Positions 38,612 to 50,643 of a DNA stretch of 64,000 bases are shown in pieces; within the stretch, counting starts at the first letter, position 1, and the number at the start of each line of letters is the position of its first letter. Made by a program: the position numbers and the translations under genes. Under the pieces are notes generated by a model, which saw only the letters and a list, made by a program, of their open reading frames with translations, was not told the origin of the DNA and ran no database searches. The stretch is from Cladorhizidae sp. MBARI D1340-BT2 (lineage: Eukaryota > Porifera > Demospongiae > Poecilosclerida > Cladorhizidae), in assembly GCA_028752905.1 (NCBI GenBank), contig JAQNBH010000011.1, positions 17,825,909 through 17,889,908 on the forward strand. The letters run 5' to 3'.

Positions 38612-39783
38612 TCATGATGTTTGTATATACCTGCACTACCAGCCATGATGTTAGTATATACCTGCACTACCCAGCCATGATGTTTGTATATACCTGCACT
38701 ACCCAGCCATGATGTTTGTATATACCTGCACTACCAGCCATGATGTTTGTATATACCTGCACTACCCAGCCATGATGTTTGTATATACCTGCACTACCCA
38801 GCCATGATGTTTGTTTATACCTGCACTCCCCAGCCATGATGTTTGTATATACCTGCACTACCAGCTATGATGTTTGTATATACCTGCACCACCCAGCCAT
38901 GATGTTTGTATATACCTGCACTACCCAGCCATGATGTTTGTATATACCTGCACTACCCAGCCATGATGTTTGTATATAACTGCACTACCAGCCATGATGT
39001 TTGTACCTGCACTACACAGCCATGATGTTTGTATATACTTGCACTACCCAGCCATGTTTGTATATAACTGCACTACAAGCCATGATGTTTGATTATACCT
39101 GCACTACCCAGCCATGATGTTTGTATATACCTGCACTACCCAGCCATGATGTTTGTATATACCTGCACTACCCAGCCATGATGTTTGTATATACCTGCAC
39201 TACCCAGCCATGATGGTTGTATATACCTGCACTACACAGCCATGATGTTTGTTTATACCTGCACTACCAGCCATGATGTTTGTATATACCTGCACTACCC
39301 ACCCATGATGTTTGTATATAACTGCACTACAAGCCATGATGTTTGTATATACATGCACTACCCAGCCATGATGTTTGTATATACCTGCACTACCAGCCAT
39401 GATGTTTGTATATACCTGCACTACCAGCTATGATGTTTGTATATACCTGCACCACCCAGCCATGATGTTTGTATATACCTGCACTACCCAGCCATGATGT
39501 TTGTATATACCTGCACTACCCAGCCATGATGTTTGTATATACCTGCACTACCCACCCATGATGTTTGTATATAACTGCACTACAAGCCATGTTTGTATAT
39601 ACCTGCACTACCCAGCCATGATGTTTGTATATACCTGCACTACCAGCCATGATGTTTGTATATACCTGCACTACCCACCCATGATGTTTTTATATACCCA
39701 GCCACGATGTTTGTATATACCTGCACTACCCAGCCATGATGTTTGTATATACCTGCACTACCAGCCATGATGTTTGTATATAC
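38612..39783. repeat. 32-bp minisatellite, about 37 units
   Basis: Units contain catgatgtttgtatatacc and tgcactacccag; lengths alternate between 31 and 32 bp, and a few are shorter. It lies upstream (on the minus strand) of the transmembrane exon, in what would be the intron. Confidence 0.93.
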
Positions 39784-40118
39784 GCGGCACTGCCTAGACA
39801 AAAGAGAATAATGCAAGTAATTGCTAACAGATTTTATACTGTTGTTAAAGCTAGTGTTTCTGGATGCCACAGCATCTTGAGAAGACAATAGTAGGCATAC
39901 CTTGTGCTTCCCAGGGACAGGAGGAGGGAGGGAAGAAATGATGCAGTATTAATTACAGCTGCATTCCAAAATTAAAAATCCTACCTTAATTATTGACATG
40001 AGTTTGGTTCCCCATAAGCAGACTGGGTTTGGCAAAGGAGATCTTGACAGATCATGGCTTAAATTTTGTGCACATGTGATGGAACAACTCTACTTATAGA
40101 TGTGGGCAGTCCACAAAA

Positions 40119-40279
40119 GGCACCAAAGTACTTCTCGGAATCGGACGTTCTCTTACTGAAGCTGTTGCTGGCCTATTGTGACACACCTTACCTTACCACA
40201 GGATACACCCCATTGAGTTGTCATTCGGGAGAGCCATGAGAAGTTCACTCAGTATCCTAGAAGAGGAATGGAAAGGTGA
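40119..40279 (+). repeat. 161-bp tandem duplication, copy 1
   Basis: The segment starting ggcaccaaagtacttctcgg is repeated immediately at 40280-40440 with only a few differences, inside the dead integrase. Confidence 0.9.
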
Positions 40280-40440
40280 GGCACCAAAGTACTTCTCGGA
40301 ATCGGACGTTCTCTTACTGAAGCTGTTGCTGGCCTATTGTGACACACCTTACCTTACCACAGGATACACCCCATTGAGTTGTCGTTCGGTAGAGCCATGA
40401 GAAGTTCACTCAGTGTCCTAGCAGAGGAATGGAAAGGTGA
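40280..40440 (+). repeat. 161-bp tandem duplication, copy 2
   Basis: Second copy of 40119-40279, differing at a few positions (for example tcattcggg there, tcgttcggt here). Confidence 0.9.
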
Positions 40441-41130
40441 GCACCACACTGTAAAGATAATAGCCTGTTGGAGTGTGCTAGTAAGTTGAAAGAAGATCCC
40501 GAACACGTCTGAAATGGTAGCAGACAGGGAGAGTTCAGCCAATTCAAGGATGAAGACTATGTATGATTATTAACATGCAATGGAAATAAGCTTCAGAGTT
40601 GGAGACCTTGTTCTCTTGTTAGTTCCTGGCCTCTCAGGCAAGCTCTTGTCCAGATGGGAAGGACCGTTCCCCACTAACAAGTCATGCCCGTCTCATATCG
40701 GATCGATGTAGGCGCACAGGATAAACTGAAGGTCAGGTTGTGTCATGTCAATTCTCTTAAGTTATGGAACCCCCCAAAGTTTTGTCAGTCATAATGGTTG
40801 AAGACAAAGGAGAAGTTGACCCATTTCAGTCAATGAGCACAAGTCAGCAGAGGAACCGGAGAAGGATCCACAGCAGACGGAGAAGGATCCACAGCCGATG
40901 GAAGAGGAATGACGGCAACTCAAGCAAATGGTTCGTCAAGGATGCTGCTGTGGCAATGCCTGATCCCACCAAGATGGTCACACCAGGTCCCCAATAATGT
41001 TCCTGATGAAGGCTAGAGCATCTAGTCGAAGTGTCGAGAGAATACAATTTCAAGTTGATTATATTGAGTAGATAGAGTAGGTAAATGTAATGTTATTATG
41101 TCGACTGACAAAACGACTGACAAAAAATAT

Positions 41131-41513
<383 letters not shown>

Positions 41514-41574
41514 TTGAGACCTTGGGGAGAAATCCATGACTTCCCTGAAGGAACTAGGCCAACTGCCAACTAAT

Positions 41575-42105
41575 CAGGCAAAGGATGAGAGAGGTGAGAG
41601 CCTGGCTTACCTACTACAACCCCACCAAGGATGACCGAGAGGTGAGAGACCAGGCTTACCTACTACAACCCCACCAATGATGAGAGAGGTGAGAGCCCAG
41701 GCTTACCTAGTATATCTCCACCAAGGATGGAAGAGGTGAGAGCCAGGCTTACCTACTACAACCCCACCAAGGATGAGAGAGGTGAGAGCCCAGGCCTACC
41801 TAGTATAACTCTCCACCAAGGATGAAAGAGATGAGACACAGGCTTACCTACTATAACCCTACCAAGGATGAGAGAGGTGAGAGCCCAAGCTTACCTACAG
41901 TACTATAACCCCACCAAGAATGAGAGAGGTGAGAGCCCAGGATTACCTACTACAACTCCACCAAGGATGGGAGAGTTGAGAGCCAGGCCTACCTATAATG
42001 AAAGAGATGAGAGACAGGCTTACCTACTCTATAACCCTACCAAGGATGAGAGAGGTGAGAGCCCAAGCTTACCTACAGTACTATAACCCCACCATGATAT
42101 AACCA
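41575..42105. repeat. 49-bp minisatellite, block 1
   Basis: About 11 variable units containing gaggtgagagcccaggctta and ctactacaaccccaccaagg. Two units (TACAGTA at 41896 and 42074) have a five-base CAGTA insertion relative to their sisters. Confidence 0.92.
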
Positions 42106-42108
42106 CAC

Positions 42109-42775
<667 letters not shown>

Positions 42776-42839
42776 GAGACCTTGGGGAGAAATTCATGAC
42801 TTCCCTGAAGGAACTAGGCCAACAGCCAACTAATCAGGC

Positions 42840-43455
42840 AAAGGATGTATAAGGTGAGAGCCCAGGCTCACCTACTACAACCCCACCAAGGATGGGAGAG
42901 GTGCGAGCCCAGGCTTACCTACTACAACCCCACTAAGGATGAGAGAGGTGAGAGCCAGGCTTACCTACTACAACCTCGCCAAGGATGGGAGAGGTGAGAG
43001 CCCAGGCCTACCTACTACAACCCCACCAAGGATGGGAGAGGTGAGAGCCCAGGCCTACCTACTATAACCCTACCAATGATGGGAGAGGTGAGAGCCCAGG
43101 CTTACCTACGACAACCCCACCAAGGATGGGAGAGGTGAGAGCCCAGGCCTACCTACTACAACCCTACCAATGATGGGAGAGGTGAGAGCCCAGGCTTACC
43201 TACTACAACCTCGCCAAGGATGGGAGAGGTGAGAGTCCAGGCTTACCTAGTATAACTCCACCAAGGATGAAAGAGATGAGAGACATGCTTACCTACTACA
43301 ACCCCACCAAGGATGAGCGAGGTGAGAGCCCAAGCTTACCTACAGTACTACAACCCCACCAAGAATGAGAGAGCTGAGAGCCCAAGCTTACCTACAGTAC
43401 TATAACCCCACCAAGAATGAGAGAGGTGAGAGCCCAGGATTACCTACTACAAAGC
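42840..43455. repeat. 49-bp minisatellite, block 2
   Basis: About 12 units of the same repeat as block 1, preceded by the same 60-bp unique segment (gagaccttggggagaaat). Two units carry the CAGTA insertion (43341 and 43393). Confidence 0.92.
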
Positions 43456-45800
43456 CTCTCTGTGGCCATACAGAGAGGGAACGCTATCTCTGTTCTTGGA
43501 TCAGTTGGGGATGATTCTTGTCATTTTTTGTGTGTAATGTTATTTTTTATTTTTAGTTATTTTTTGTTTGAATAATAATGACTATTTATTTTTATCACAA
43601 TTTATTACATATTTACTGATGACTTCTGGACAATTTCTTTCTTTGTTGTTGTTACTTTGTTGTTGTTGTTACTATTATTATTATTATCATTGTTGTTGTT
43701 ACTAATATACCATTTTATTATAATTTTTATTATAATAATTAATAGTTAACTGTTTCATTTGTTGTTAATAATAATAAATAAACAAACATCAACAATAATA
43801 GAGAAATAAAAATAAACAATGAATAAATGAAAAAGGGAATGAAAATTTTATTTCAAATGAATAGTCAACATGCTATAGTAATTCAACTAGGCTTAAATTA
43901 ACTTTGCTTCGTACCAATTATCTGGGCCCTAGTTATCCGGAAACTCGGATTATTCACAAGGCTAATTGTATGTGTATGTGCAGGCAAAGGGCGTGTGTCC
44001 ACTCCATTGTCGAGTGTGTCCATTCCTTTTTTGATTATCAATCTGAAAGAGAGTGGGGAAAAGCAGAAAAGAGGGCTGCTAAAGGAGTTGAGTGTGGCTG
44101 CAGCTACGGGCAAACATTAGAGAACCAGAGAAGAAAATAGAAGCATTGTACATGATGAAATGTCAGAGTGCTTCGCAGCCGTCCAGGGAGAATGTGGGAA
44201 TTTCTAGCTACTGTTTGTGACCTCAATAAAGACAAGATTTGTTTTTCTTTGCCTCAATGATGATGGCATAGATATTTCACTATATTTTAATTATGTACAG
44301 TTTACATCGGGATGTCCTAATTAAATTCATGGTCTAGCTAATGAATATTACAACAAACCAAAGTTTTTCACAAGGTGGCTAGTCTCTAGTCTAACTGAGG
44401 TGCTAGTGATCCCTTAAACTGACACTTGTTCAACATTCAAGTCCTATTATCGAGCACCGTAAATAAAATAAACCCTGCCAATAAACCAACAAACAACCCA
44501 CCCTCCACCCACCAACAAACCAAACCAACACCACCACATACTAGACATGCTGGCATATACCACGTATTCAAATACTAAACATGAACACACAGCTTCTGTT
44601 GGAGTAGTTAACTGATTAAACGTTCATAATTTTTTTAATTATTATTATAATGCATGAGTGGATTTATTTTCAAATGACCGCTGCCTCGTTCAGTATAAAA
44701 GGGGGGGGGACTGAAGTTTGGATGCAAGTTTGAATAGCTTCAACTATTACTTGCCCTAAGGCAGAGCCGTGTTTTGAATCCCAGGTTACGAATACAGTCT
44801 AGTCTGCCACACTTTAGTGGCTGTTTGGTGTTAGTGCTTCTCAATCTCAAGCAATGTTTAGCTAACAATCGACTTTTGTGACGCTCCTTCTCCTATAGAA
44901 ATATGCACAGAGAGTGTAGAAGTGATGGTGGATAACGCAAAGTGCTAGCAGAAGGTAGGAAAAGGCCATATATATATATTTTGTGCACGAATAATTTTCA
45001 ATGAGTAGCTTAGCTAACTATGTTGTTAGATAGAGCTATAACTCAGGCATGCCAGTGGATGCCTATAAGTAGCGTCCTATTTTCTAGAAGTGCAATACTG
45101 CCATATTAACAAGTTTAAAACCAACTGCTATTCCTTTAGTCGACTAGTCCACACTTAAATTGCTATTGATGCCAATTGGGTCAACCACCGTTCAAAGCTT
45201 GCATGCATGTGATGCCAAATTACATGCGTATCAGAGTGAGACACATACTAAAAACTTCAAGCCAATTTTGATACTTTTCTCATAAGGTTATTTTTTGGTC
45301 TTTTTTTTTTAATGACAAAAATGACCTAGCAGATAACTTCCAGTTTGGAGCTGAGATTGAAAGTATGGTAGCCTTACATTTCATGAAGCTCACAGTTAGC
45401 AGTAGGTATCTGTGAGCTTGCAACACACTCGACTCATATGTGTGCTTGGAAGTTCCAATGAATGTGCATAATCAATTATGAAGAGCACAGTGAAGAGACC
45501 AGCATGGTCCAATGTAGGACTACCAACTGGACCAGATACTCTTCCAGTTGTTCATTTTAGATTTAAATACACTGCTGGCCTCTTTGCTCGTGAACATTCA
45601 CTGAAACCACACCTTTTCTTTCTAGCATATATATACTCTTGTCCACAACTTCTCCACATGCAGCCTGCAGTAAAGCAGCAACACTAAACATTGGGATACC
45701 TGCAAGGCAAGGCCCCTTTCATACAGGGTGGTCACGTATAAATGTTACCCAACTTCTCCTTACCCCGTTCCTGCATGGTAAGCATCTAATGTTGTAAATA
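43456..45800. other. No recognisable gene
   Basis: AT-rich. The stretch near 43910-43960 (tatccggaaactcggattat) resembles termini of pogo/Tigger-type elements but no partner end was found. An open frame at 45478-45687 (plus) has no recognised domain. Confidence 0.45.
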
Positions 45801-45801
45801 C

Positions 45802-46101
45802 CTTGAGGTTGAGATGTAGAAGGTGTAGGTGCTTCACCTGCAGCAACTCGATCAATCGTATTATTACATCGAAAAAATCCTGTTAATATTATGGTCACTT
45901 CTGTCTTGATGAACGCAGTAAGAACAGCAGTATTCGTACTGTTGTTGACCATTTCCCTTTCACACATGTCGTTTTCACAGGACAGCATGTACCCCATGGC
46001 GTGAGGACTCTTATTCCACTCCACTGATAATAGACGTCTCTCAAATATGAAGGAGGAAGAGGCAATAAACTTCAAGTTTAAAGGTGGAATAGGTGGAAGA
46101 T
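45802..46101 (-). CDS. FN3-like exon of a receptor-type gene
   Basis: On the minus strand a pyrimidine-rich acceptor (gtttctttag) before 46101 and a donor (caag|gtattt) after 45802 bound a 300-base exon open throughout in phase 1 at both ends. It begins LPPIPPLNLKF, the P-x-P-P-x-N-L start typical of fibronectin type III domains, with SVEWNKS where the B-strand tryptophan is expected, then several cysteines (LSCENDMCERE, FFRCNNT). The end is Ser/Thr/Pro-rich (EAPTPSTSQPQ). Symmetric phase 1 is the rule for shuffled extracellular modules. The fold assignment is from the pattern only; an Ig-like fold is the alternative. It is probably the same gene as the Ig-like exon at 58 kb and the TM exon at 38 kb. 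Confidence 0.5.
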
Positions 46102-47740
46102 CTAAAGAAACAAGTGCATATATTTGTATTAAGTTGCACTAAAAAACAAAAAACAAAGCAAAACAAGTAAGCTCAACTGGTTTAAAACTCCAGCAAAGTT
46201 TAGAAAATCACAAGAAAAAAGACCATGCACTCAGCAGTGAGTATGGCTGTAATGTTCTCTTGGTTCCATGCAGTGGGCATTTTTTTTTAAATTGGTGGTA
46301 ATTTTCAAATAAATATTTACCGAATGAAAATTATAAATTTGAAACAAATTCATGGGGCATCTAGGGCCATCTAGCATTTGTTAAAATGTCTGGCCATAGG
46401 AGACCAAGCTCAAGAGTCGATGTTGAGCAGAGACCATGGCTGGTAAGTCTTTGTACAGTTACCCTTAGCCTGTGAAACACCCAGTGGGCCACTGCTAGAA
46501 CCTGCTAGTTCATCAGTATGTGTTCATTTCACTCCAAAACAACAGGTCAGTAGACCATACGAAGAGCAAATGGGTACCTTTCGTCATCACTTGAAGTCCA
46601 TGCACCCGGTGTGGGTGTATGTGCGGGTGTGCATGTGTGTCTGTGTGTGCATATGTGCATGCCTAGTTGGGGTGTGTGGTTATTCCCTGCTTGGTATGAG
46701 GCCAAATAGTATCACAACCTTCCCTCTCCATGGAAATTTGCTGCTCTGCTTTCTTGTTGTCTTATGCCTGTCCACTATCACTCTTCTTATCAGTGTTATT
46801 CACAAGACAAACTATATAGGCTATCATTTTATTACTGTTCTCTCTCCTGGTATGTCCATTGTGTGTCAGCTGTTGATGTTGTTGAAGCTGCTCAAGGATT
46901 TCCTGCTCTCTCCTTGCATCTTTGCTGTCTACATTTGTTGCTTACTTCCTCAAAGCTTTCATCTCCCAACCTTTTGTTGCTGCTGTTCTGCCATTTTCTC
47001 TTTCTCTCTTGCCATCATCAGCATCTCAGGGATTCATTCTTGCAAATCTAGTACAGTTGACACTTATACTCTAACTGACAAGGTGGAGATGTCTACACAA
47101 AACACCCAAACACCCTAAGAAGAAATGAGAGAAAGAATCAAACGCCGAGAGCAGGTAAATAGCACTGTCAAAAAGAGAAATCAAGGACACGAGCAGTAAA
47201 TATGAAATATGTAGACAATGAACATTCAAGGAGAAAGAGCGGGAAAGTCCTGAGCAGTTGTGTGTGTGGGTGGTCTACACTCCATGTGCTGATGTTATTG
47301 AGCATCAATCCTTCACCTGTGTGTGCTATGTAGTGTGTAGACTTGCACAAATGCATGATGCCCACCCATAAATTCTTCTCTCTGCCCTCCAATGCATGCA
47401 TTTTTGCTCACATCTATGTGCTTTAAAAACACATAAAACATTAGGGATTGGGTCAGTGCAACGCAAACAACTTGAGATTTGGGAGCAAAAGTTGGCTCAA
47501 GTTGTACCTGAACAATAGATCTCGAAGCTCTCATGAGTTAGGCATATACATAGCTGATGCAATAAAGGTCCTCAAATGTAGCAAGTTTTGATCAATGGTT
47601 GACAACTTCACACTTCTGATAAGAAACGTAAAGACTGAGCTGGGACAACTTGAGACTGCATAGCTATATAGATGCATAAGAAATATCTACAAGTGGAAAA
47701 TGATTAAAGAGTCGGTGCCTACCTATAAAATAATATAAAT
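46102..47740. other. Probable intron; no gene recognised
   Basis: It holds the dispersed-repeat match 46415-46535 and a 182-residue open frame (46570-47118, plus) rich in Leu, Cys and Ser with no domain, which looks non-coding. Confidence 0.5.
46415..46535 (+). repeat. Dispersed repeat, second copy
   Basis: Inverted relative to 29035-29175, sharing cagagaccatggct and aacctgctagttcatca. Boundaries are approximate. Confidence 0.6.
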
Positions 47741-47748
47741 AAATAGTA

Positions 47749-48339
47749 CTATATTTCCTCGAATGGAACTTGCCATCGAATAGTTTTTACCCACGAATAG
47801 TGTTCGCCCAATTACGAGGTCCGAACAGTCCAATATTCTCCCGCAAATAGATTCACAATGTGCCCTCATTTCGTGCATGTGCAGATACATTTTAATTCCA
47901 AGTTGGGAAGTTGAGAATATCAAGAGGATGGCAGTGGAGTTGGCAAAATTCCCCGCCTAAAGCAAGGAGGGATGGCAACTGAAGTCACAGCAAACGGCTG
48001 AGCTCACTCCCAAGCAGGAAAGTGGAGAATGTCAGGATTCAGGTGACCGTTACTCAGGCCTCGACGATGATGATGAAGAACTGGAACACTAGTTGATGAC
48101 TGAGGATTAGCAAACTTTGGTCAGGCCCTAGCCCTTATTTTCTCTCGCTATATACAATTTCTTTGTGCTAGTGTTGTTGGCTTGAGATCAACAATGACTG
48201 GGAGGAGCCGTTTGTGATGCTAAATGAGCCTTAACATGCCTATAGCCCTCCTCGAATTGTATTCATCCTCGATTAGTATTCTCTAGTTTACGGTGCCTGA
48301 AAGTATTTCAACCCACGGTATCCATTCAAGTAAATATAG
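47749..48339. mobile_element. MITE with about 20-bp inverted termini and TA flanks
   Basis: The left end CTATATTTCCTCGAATGGA follows TA at 47747-47748. The right end, read on the minus strand, is CTATATTTACTTGAATGGA and is followed by TA at 48340-48341. That is 17 of 19 matching bases. The 591-bp interior has no transposase. TA duplication and ends fit a Tc1/mariner or pogo-type non-autonomous element. Confidence 0.75.
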
Positions 48340-48344
48340 TATAC

Positions 48345-48935
48345 TTTCCTGCTTGCCTGCCTACACCAACTAATGCTTTAATTCAGAGAGATCTACATTT
48401 TTACACTGCAAGGAAGAAGAGGGAAGATTTACGCTTATGGGGCCTGGAACTTGGGCATGTTCGAATGCAAAAATATAATATTTACATTAATGAAAACCAA
48501 AGCATTCAGTTGAAGAACACCAAGGAAAGGAAAAAAAGAAAGTGAGGAGAAAAAAATTACTTAAAGAGAAGTCTAAATTGTATTTAATGAAATTAAAGTT
48601 TGTACATAAAATGTTACACACTGTTATGATTGCATTAAAGCAGTTGTTGTTTATATTTTTTATTCTTGATTAGTAAGCCTTTTTTAATCATAGAGTACTA
48701 AGTTCTCTTTTTCCTATGCAACAGAAACAGTACTAGTGAGAATCACCACGTGGTATGCTTATATATATATATATATATATATACTTACATTGATCATTAC
48801 TGTAGCATACACATAGAAGCATACATTTCTGCACTAACATATGTGGGATGCAAGCTATCTGATGGAGGAAGGATGCCATGACATCACCGTCATGGCTAAA
48901 CGATCAATCAATCGTATACTGCTTGGTCTACCATT
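48345..48935. other. No gene seen; AT dinucleotide microsatellite at about 48762-48782
   Basis: AT-rich DNA between the MITE and the hAT element, with an (AT)n run of about 10 units. Confidence 0.6.
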
Positions 48936-48943
48936 GTATAAGC
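48936..48943. repeat. 8-bp target site duplication of the hAT element, left copy
   Basis: GTATAAGC, identical to 54281-54288. Eight bases is the hAT superfamily length. Confidence 0.85.
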
Positions 48944-49052
48944 CTACGGTTCCCAACCGCTGGGTCATGACCTCATCTGCGGTCACGAAGCACTTTTCAT
49001 TGGTCGTGGAGTAGTTTGAAAACTCATTTTTTAAATGCTATGTTTCGTGAAG

Positions 49053-50643
49053 GGAGATGGCCGGCGCCTCGCGCCACCGACCTTACCATGACAAATTCAT
49101 TGAGCTAGGTTTCTATTATGTGACAGATCGTGGAGTCCAGAAATCTCAGTGCTACAAAGTACTTTTGAGTGAATACATGAAACTGAACAAGTTACAATGG
49201 CATCTATCAATATAACATGCAGCGTACCAAGATAGAGATCGCTCATTTTTCAAACGGAAGTTAACTACCATTAGAAATACCCGCTTGGGTAAACAAGGTA
49301 AATGTTATCAGATCAATGAACGTGCTCTGGAAGCTTACTATCGTGTTTCGCTGTGCACGCAAAAGCTAAAAAGCCACATACCATAGGTGAGGAACTGACA
49401 ATGCCATGTGCCAAGGAAATGGTTCTCTCATGATTGGAGAAGACATGGTTAGTAAACTCTCGATCATACAGCTCTCGAATCATCGTAGAATTTGTGACAC
49501 ATGAGTGAGGACATCACCGCACAGAATGTTACGGCTATCAAGCAGTCACCTTGGCATGCCATACAGCTGGATGAATCAACGGACATTGCATCATGCGCGC
49601 AATTGATGGTTTGGGTCAGGTTTATCAAAGATGGTGATTTTGTTGACGATGCTTTAATGTGCAAGTCATTGGAAATGAAAAATAAAGGTGAGGACATTTT
49701 CACAAAAATCGAAGCCTTTTACAATCAAGAAGGTCTGGACTTCAATAAATTGATTGGATCAACAACAGATGGAGCTCCTGCAATGCTTGGGAGGCTGGCT
49801 TTAAAGCTAAATTACAGCGAGTGGCCACTCATGCATTTATGATACATTGCATGATCCACCGGGAAGCACTGGCTGCTTGCACAATTCTAAGGAACGTATT
49901 TTTGCAGGTGGTCAAAATTGTGAATCACATCAAATCGAGTGCTCTAAACACGAGGTTATTCAGACTGTTCTGTCATGAAATGGACACTGATCACATGAAC
50001 TTACTGTTCTACACTCAGGTACGATAGCTGTCACGAGGAAATGTTCTTCTGCATGTTCACAAGTTACGTGAAGAGTTAAAAGAGTGTTCACAAAGCAAGC
50101 ATGAACGGGTGGCAATGCTTAACCGGGTTTGCTAAATTGTTATTTGAGCAACATTTTTGAACGTATCAATGTGCTGAATCGTACGCTTCAAGGCAAAGAC
50201 ACGAACCTGATGCTCTTCCAGGACAAAATAAAAGGGTTTCTTGCCATACTGGCTTTGTTGAAAGATAAAGTGAGTCGGCACCGTTTCATATTATTTCCGC
50301 GCCTTTCTGCCCACCTGGAAGAATCTGAAGACATTGAAGTCGAGCATCTGTCTGACAAAATCGCTGAACATCTTCAGTCACTGATCGATCAGTTCGAAGA
50401 CTACTTCCCTGAGCTCGATGTCCAGTCATTCATCATGGCCCGAGACCCGTTCAGTGCATCATTAGACGCCATCACCGACGATGATATCGCCGAAGAGGAG
50501 CTCGTGAGATTGCAGCAGGATTCCAGAGAGAAATCATTATTCAAGTCCGTGTCCTTGCCCAGATACTGGGGCAATATGCTTCAATCCTATCCACGTCCAT
50601 CCAAGAAGGCAATACGGCTCCTAATGCCATACCTTTCATCATA
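49053..50643 (+). pseudogene. hAT (ZBED5-like) transposase gene, N-terminal and central part
   Basis: It begins with a YHDKFIELGFYYV-type segment near 49085-49125 and a damaged BED-finger region ending FFKRKL near 49250. The catalytic core follows: LDESTDIASCAQLM (first Asp) near 49565-49610, GSTTDGAPAMLG (second Asp) near 49757-49795, and IHCMIHREALA near 49843-49875. Then come the helical insertion domain (LNCYLSNIFERINVLNRTLQ, 50130-50190) and PRYWGNMLQSYP near 50550. A frame shift near 49800 and stops near 49215, 50025 and 50130 inactivate it. It is interrupted at SSY (50634-50643) by the TA-type element. The downstream end of the gene resumes at 53988. Confidence 0.85.

Larger units (their letters stand above)
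39990..40830 (+). pseudogene. Degenerate Ty3/gypsy integrase fragment
   Basis: Plus-strand pieces in several frames follow an integrase: a LAKEILTDHGLNFV-type motif (second catalytic Asp) near 40035-40070; LLAYCDTPYLTTGYTPLS and FGRAMRSSLSILEEEW near 40160-40270; and a C-terminal module with FRVGDLVLLLVPGLSGKLLS and RWEGPFP near 40600-40665, then IDVG and HVNSLKLW. Internal stops and a 161-bp tandem duplication show it is dead. It is unrelated in detail to the LTR element at 3648-9020. No LTRs are recognised. Confidence 0.75.

Noticed and set aside
38667..39770. Open frames with VYTNIMAG or VYTCTTSHD repeats
   Set aside because: By-products of the 32-bp minisatellite.
46570..47118. 182-residue open frame, plus strand
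   Set aside because: Biased Leu/Cys/Ser composition from T- and C-rich DNA, no domain, no splice context; probably intronic.
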